Of a stretch of 11,596 nucleotides of DNA, positions 8,325 to 11,596 are shown piece by piece; within the stretch, counting starts at the first letter, position 1; the number at the start of each line of letters is the position of its first letter. The position numbers were made by a program, and so were the translations under genes. A model generated the notes under the pieces. It saw nothing but the letters and a program-made list of their open reading frames with translations, was not told the DNA's origin and made no database searches. The DNA is from Stephanodiscus triporus. Lineage: Eukaryota; Bacillariophyta; Thalassiosirophyceae; Thalassiosirales; Thalassiosiraceae. Location of the stretch: assembly GCA_036939755.1 (NCBI GenBank), contig JALLAZ010000860.1:1-11596 (forward strand), given 5' to 3'.

Positions 8325-8499
8325 CTGATAATCCTTCGTGTTTCTCAATCAATATTGCTCAAGATTGTCTGCTAATATTTTCAATGTACTTAGGTTAGTG
8401 GTAAGAACCTCTGAAACTTTCTTCATCTACTAGCAAATCATTCTATGATACCGGCTTGCGCGTTGCTGACTTGATATGGAAACTTGCCATACCTAGTAT
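8325..8499. other. Short tail-to-tail spacer, nothing identified
   Basis: AT-richer spacer between the end of the pseudogene and the CWC22 stop codon. No canonical AATAAA is seen on the minus strand for CWC22, so its polyadenylation signal must be a variant or lie inside the pseudogene. Confidence 0.5.
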
Positions 8500-11460
8500 C
8501 TACGATGATAACCTAGCTCTCTTCTTTCTTCCTGATTCCTGATTATTTTCATTTCGCCCTCCTTTGTCGTTTGATGAATCAGGTGGTGATTTTCTACGCC
8601 GTTCATCGCCACCACCGGCGCGTCTCTTATCAGAATAGTCTCTGCCACGAGAACGAGAGCGGGAGCGGGATGAAGAGTACGATCGACGACTACGGCCTCG
8701 GCCATTGTCCGCCTTTTGGCCATCACGTCGGGGAAGAGATTCCGACACGCTCCTCCTGTTACTGCCAGTATCGGGCGTAGTGGCCTTCGATGCTCCATCG
8801 TTGCCGGAGTCCCTCTCATGGCTGTCGGAGGATGCCCTGCCACGACGTCGCCCGCCACTACTGCCGCCACGTTTGTCCCTAGACGAGTACTTCTTACGAT
8901 CAGCATCCGACGATGAATACGATGAGTATGATCTGGAACGTCTGCCACTCCTCTTCCTGTCTCTCCCACCCTTGGCTTTGCTCTTTTTACGGCTATATGA
9001 CGAGTAAGAACTATTCGTGGAAGAGGACGTGTACGACGACGACGATGACGACGACGTGAAGCTGCCACTGCTGCTGGAGCTAACACTGCTCGTATCCGAT
9101 GAGCTCGTCGAAATGACGGAACTCTCGTCGTCATCCTTGTCCCTCTTCACTGCCTCCTTGGCCGCCTGAGCTTGAGCCTGAGCCAAGATCAGCTTGGGGG
9201 CATTCTTCAGGAATTCGCGCATGCCGTCCGTGAGTGGACCCAACCCGATGCTCGTGAAGAAGTTGATGGCGTATCGCGTGTTGCGTGCATTGTCCTTGGG
9301 GAACATGCCCTTGAACCAGTCTCGCGACGATGGCTCTTGCCGGTCCTGCCCCCTAAAGCCTGGCACAGCAATCGCTGCGACGGGAGCATCCTCTCCCACG
9401 GGACCGTCCGGATCGGAATTGTCAGTATCGAACCGTTGTTTCAGCGCGACCATCCCCATCGCCTCTGCCATTTCCTGCACCAAAATCTTGATGAAGATTC
9501 GAGACGAGCTGGTAGTCTCGTCCTCGTTCAGGTGTATGCACCCCAAAACGGACCATGAGAAAGAATCGGTATGCAGCAGGTGGCCGAACAGTTTGGCGAC
9601 GTTGCGCAATTTATTCGTTTCCAACCTGTGGATGGTGTTGTACTGAGTCGCGAATGCCTCCTCGAACGCATTCTGCCATCGTTCGTGCAGCAGACAAAAC
9701 CTCCCGCTGACCAGGCCGTAATAACGCAAGAATGTCCGTTCCTGAGAGCAGCATTCGATGATCATGTTGATTAGTTCGCACTCGCGCCCGGGGGGGATGT
9801 CCATCTTGGCCAGTTTGTGTGTGCATTCCTCAAAGGTGGCCGAGGACATAATCGTCAGGTAGATGGTACGCCGGAGGTGGACCAGGTCGGTTTCGGTCAA
9901 GTCTTCGATGACCACCGTCTTCTTGTTGTCGCCGGAAGGACCAGTCCGCTCCTCGTCGGGAGCTTCCGCCTCATCCTCCGACTCCGATCCGCTCTCGCTG
10001 CCGCCGCCGCTGCCACTTTCGTCGTCGCTATCCTCCCCCAAAATCTCGGCCTTGATATTCTTCCACTCCTCCTCTTTCTCGTCGTACTCGTCGTCGTAAC
10101 GGAATGCGTCCAACTCCTCCTCGTCTTTCAACCCCTCGTCGTCCAATCCCAACTCGAACGTGATCTGATCCTCCCTCTCGACCAGGTCCAAGTGCTCCGC
10201 GTCGGGTATCGTGGGATAATCCGCGAAGCCCCCCTTCCTTATCCTCAGCAGCGTCTCGATGCGATATTGCGCCCGTCGGCCGATCGACCCCTCGTGCAGC
10301 AGTCCGCGGAATCTCTCCATCACGGCGTGCACGCCCGCGGGACTAACCTCCGCGAGCTGCCTCCCCACGACGCACATGTACCCCACGGCGACGTCGACGC
10401 TGTCCTCGGTCGGATCGCCGTCGAGTAGGACCGTGAGTATCTGCAAGGACAGCAGCTCGTGCGCCATCCCCTGGTTGAACAGATGCCCGAGCAACGCCAG
10501 CACCGACGATACGCCGTCGCGATCGCGCCCGCGATACGTCCGTCGGAAGGCGAGTATCGCCCGGGCCAGCAGCAGCTCGCCGCACTCGGGCAACTTCGAG
10601 CTTATCACGGCCATCAGGGACGCGTACGAGGGGGCGTGACGGGGGCACGCGCGCGACGCGCGCATGATCGACGAGGCGAGCAGCCCCCTCCCGCGCACGA
10701 GGTTGGCGTCCGTGAATAGGGAGTGTATCAGGGGCTTGATCGACGACGGGGAAAGGCGGTTGATCGTGCCGTTGATCGAGCGCTTGAGGCCCTCCCACGT
10801 CCGACGCTGGACGGCCGACGACGACGTCGTCGTCGTCGTCCGGTCACTTGCGGCCCCCCCGGCCGACGTCAGCTCCTCCTCCTCCATCAGACGGCGTTTC
10901 GCCGGGGGGAGGTAGCGCGTCGTCGTCGCCGCGCCCCCCGCGGGAACTACGACGGCCGCGCCCTCCCCCCCCCCCCGTCGCCCCGTCGCGCCGCGGTCGT
11001 GGACCCCCCCCCGGTGGGACCGATCCTCCCCTCTCCTCCCCCTCCCCTCGCGGGGGATCTCGCGGGCGAGCTTCCCCGATGATCCACCCACGCCGCCCTC
11101 CCCCCGCGCCGCCGATCCCGCCGATCCTCCTCCTCCTCCTTTTCCCACTCCCTCCTCCTTCCCCCTTCCATCAACTCCTTCGGTCGCGCCGTCATCGCCA
11201 GGGGGAGGATCCGGCCCCGCGTCTCCTTCTTCTCCTTCTTCTCCTCCTTCGTCGTCGTCGTCGTCGTCCGTCTCGCTGTCGCCGGCGCCCCTCCCCGCCG
11301 CCACCACCGCCGCCGTCGGCGGACGGGCGTCGACCGAGCCCCCGGAGGAGGGCGGGGGGGGAGGAGCGTCAACCGCGTCATCCTCCCCCTCCTCCTCGCC
11401 CTCGTAATCGACGTCGGGGGCGTCATCGTCCTCCTCGTCGCGATGGTCAGCATCGGTCAT
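8500..11460 (-). CDS. CWC22: Pre-mRNA splicing factor CWC22, 986 aa, intron-free
   Basis: CWC22 is a spliceosome component that binds eIF4A3, keeps it inactive and delivers it to the nascent exon-junction complex; it is also needed for catalytic activation of the spliceosome in the nucleus. Order along the protein: acidic and Gly/Arg-rich low-complexity N-terminus (1-215) containing YLPPAKRRLM; MIF4G domain about 219-412 (RTWEGLKRSINGTINRL, LVRGRGLLASSIMRA, NQGMAHELLSLQILTVLL); acidic linker about 435-510; MA3 domain about 525-640 (LRRTIYLTIMSSATFEECTH, HRLETNKLRNVAKLFGHLL); then TTSSSRIFIKIL and NTRYAINFFTSIGLGPLTDG (about 649-745); then a Ser- and Arg/Ser-rich tail to the end (about 776-986). 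The extra length over human (908) and yeast (577) proteins lies mainly in the two low-complexity ends, plus an insert at about 676-713. The ATG has G at -3 and no upstream alternative is needed. It is tail to tail with the MYND pseudogene, 175 bp away. Confidence 0.95.
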   Translation of the reverse strand: MTDADHRDEEDDDAPDVDYEGEEEGEDDAVDAPPPPPSSGGSVDARPPTAAVVAAGRGAGDSETDDDDDDEGGEEGEEGDAGPDPPPGDDGATEGVDGRGKEEGVGKGGGGGSAGSAARGEGGVGGSSGKLAREIPREGRGRRGEDRSHRGGVHDRGATGRRGGGEGAAVVVPAGGAATTTRYLPPAKRRLMEEEELTSAGGAASDRTTTTTSSSAVQRRTWEGLKRSINGTINRLSPSSIKPLIHSLFTDANLVRGRGLLASSIMRASRACPRHAPSYASLMAVISSKLPECGELLLARAILAFRRTYRGRDRDGVSSVLALLGHLFNQGMAHELLSLQILTVLLDGDPTEDSVDVAVGYMCVVGRQLAEVSPAGVHAVMERFRGLLHEGSIGRRAQYRIETLLRIRKGGFADYPTIPDAEHLDLVEREDQITFELGLDDEGLKDEEELDAFRYDDEYDEKEEEWKNIKAEILGEDSDDESGSGGGSESGSESEDEAEAPDEERTGPSGDNKKTVVIEDLTETDLVHLRRTIYLTIMSSATFEECTHKLAKMDIPPGRECELINMIIECCSQERTFLRYYGLVSGRFCLLHERWQNAFEEAFATQYNTIHRLETNKLRNVAKLFGHLLHTDSFSWSVLGCIHLNEDETTSSSRIFIKILVQEMAEAMGMVALKQRFDTDNSDPDGPVGEDAPVAAIAVPGFRGQDRQEPSSRDWFKGMFPKDNARNTRYAINFFTSIGLGPLTDGMREFLKNAPKLILAQAQAQAAKEAVKRDKDDDESSVISTSSSDTSSVSSSSSGSFTSSSSSSSYTSSSTNSSYSSYSRKKSKAKGGRDRKRSGRRSRSYSSYSSSDADRKKYSSRDKRGGSSGGRRRGRASSDSHERDSGNDGASKATTPDTGSNRRSVSESLPRRDGQKADNGRGRSRRSYSSSRSRSRSRGRDYSDKRRAGGGDERRRKSPPDSSNDKGGRNENNQESGRKKRARLSS
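10965..10976. repeat. 12-base C/G homopolymer inside the CWC22 coding region
   Basis: A run of twelve C on the plus strand, coding three glycines in RRGGGEG of the disordered N-terminus (residues about 161-167). It sits upstream of the MIF4G domain, so any slip by one base would abolish the protein. The frame is open here, so the run length is consistent with a functional gene. Confidence 0.9.
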
Positions 11461-11596
11461 ATCGTGGGGGTGGCGTGGGTTTGGTGTGTGGCTGGGAGCG
11501 AGCGAGGGAGTTAGTAGAGTAGGTACTGTACGTTTGGCGTAAATTTACCATCGGGTCCCTGAAAATTGAGAATTTTGCTTCCCTCCCACTGAGACT
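11461..11596 (-). promoter_or_regulatory. Upstream region of CWC22
   Basis: The 136 bases before the CWC22 start to the end of the window; probably 5' leader and proximal promoter. No TATA box or known element is recognised with confidence. A small perfect inverted repeat, AAAATT-GAG-AATTTT, lies at 11562-11576. Confidence 0.35.

Noticed and set aside
9172..9646. Plus-strand open frames of 128 and 150 codons opposite CWC22
   Set aside because: Both lie antisense to the conserved MA3 and C-terminal region of CWC22, whose frame is clearly the coding one.
10848..11522. Plus-strand 224-codon open frame rich in Pro and Arg
   Set aside because: Shadow of the GC-rich CWC22 N-terminus, where stop codons are rare in every frame. 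Its composition is unlike a real protein.

Overview
The window looks like nuclear DNA of a diatom, most likely a centric species of the Thalassiosira type. The reasons are short GT-AG introns (76-93 bases), two unmistakably eukaryotic core genes (SPT5 and CWC22), and a decayed MYND/RING/Sel1-repeat gene of the kind that is strongly amplified in Thalassiosira-like diatoms. The species assignment is inference; no rRNA or organelle marker is present.

Layout from left to right. Bases 1-555 hold no convincing gene but carry an imperfect direct duplication of about 125 bp, the second copy ending about 190 bp before the first gene. Bases 556-2817 (+) are one uninterrupted reading frame for an unrecognised 753-residue protein. 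It is hydrophilic and mostly low in predicted structure, with a basic helix near the middle and four degenerate copies of a 31-36 residue motif in its C-terminal third. After only 146 bp comes, tail to tail, SPT5 (-), the large subunit of the DSIF transcription elongation factor. It is split by five clearly resolved introns plus a probable sixth near the start codon. About 320 bp of divergent intergenic DNA separates SPT5 from a broken MYND/RING/Sel1 gene at 7457-8324 (+), which has two single-base deletions and three in-frame stops. After 175 bp, again tail to tail, comes an intron-free gene for the spliceosome factor CWC22 (8500-11460, -), with acidic N-terminus, MIF4G and MA3 domains and an Arg/Ser-rich tail.

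SPT5 and CWC22 both act in mRNA production: SPT5 on RNA polymerase II elongation, CWC22 on splicing and loading of the exon-junction protein eIF4A3. They are housekeeping genes, are transcribed from the same strand, and are not an operon. Their 5' halves are extremely GC-rich, with GTC/GAC microsatellites coding acidic and serine tracts, while their 3' halves are much more AT-rich. The most noteworthy items are the repeat protein at 556-2817, the SPT5 heptad repeat (21-bp DNA period) interrupted by an intron, a stop-free 84-base SPT5 intron that could be retained in frame, a putative 14-base first coding exon of SPT5, and the still legible pseudogene with an intact MYND finger.
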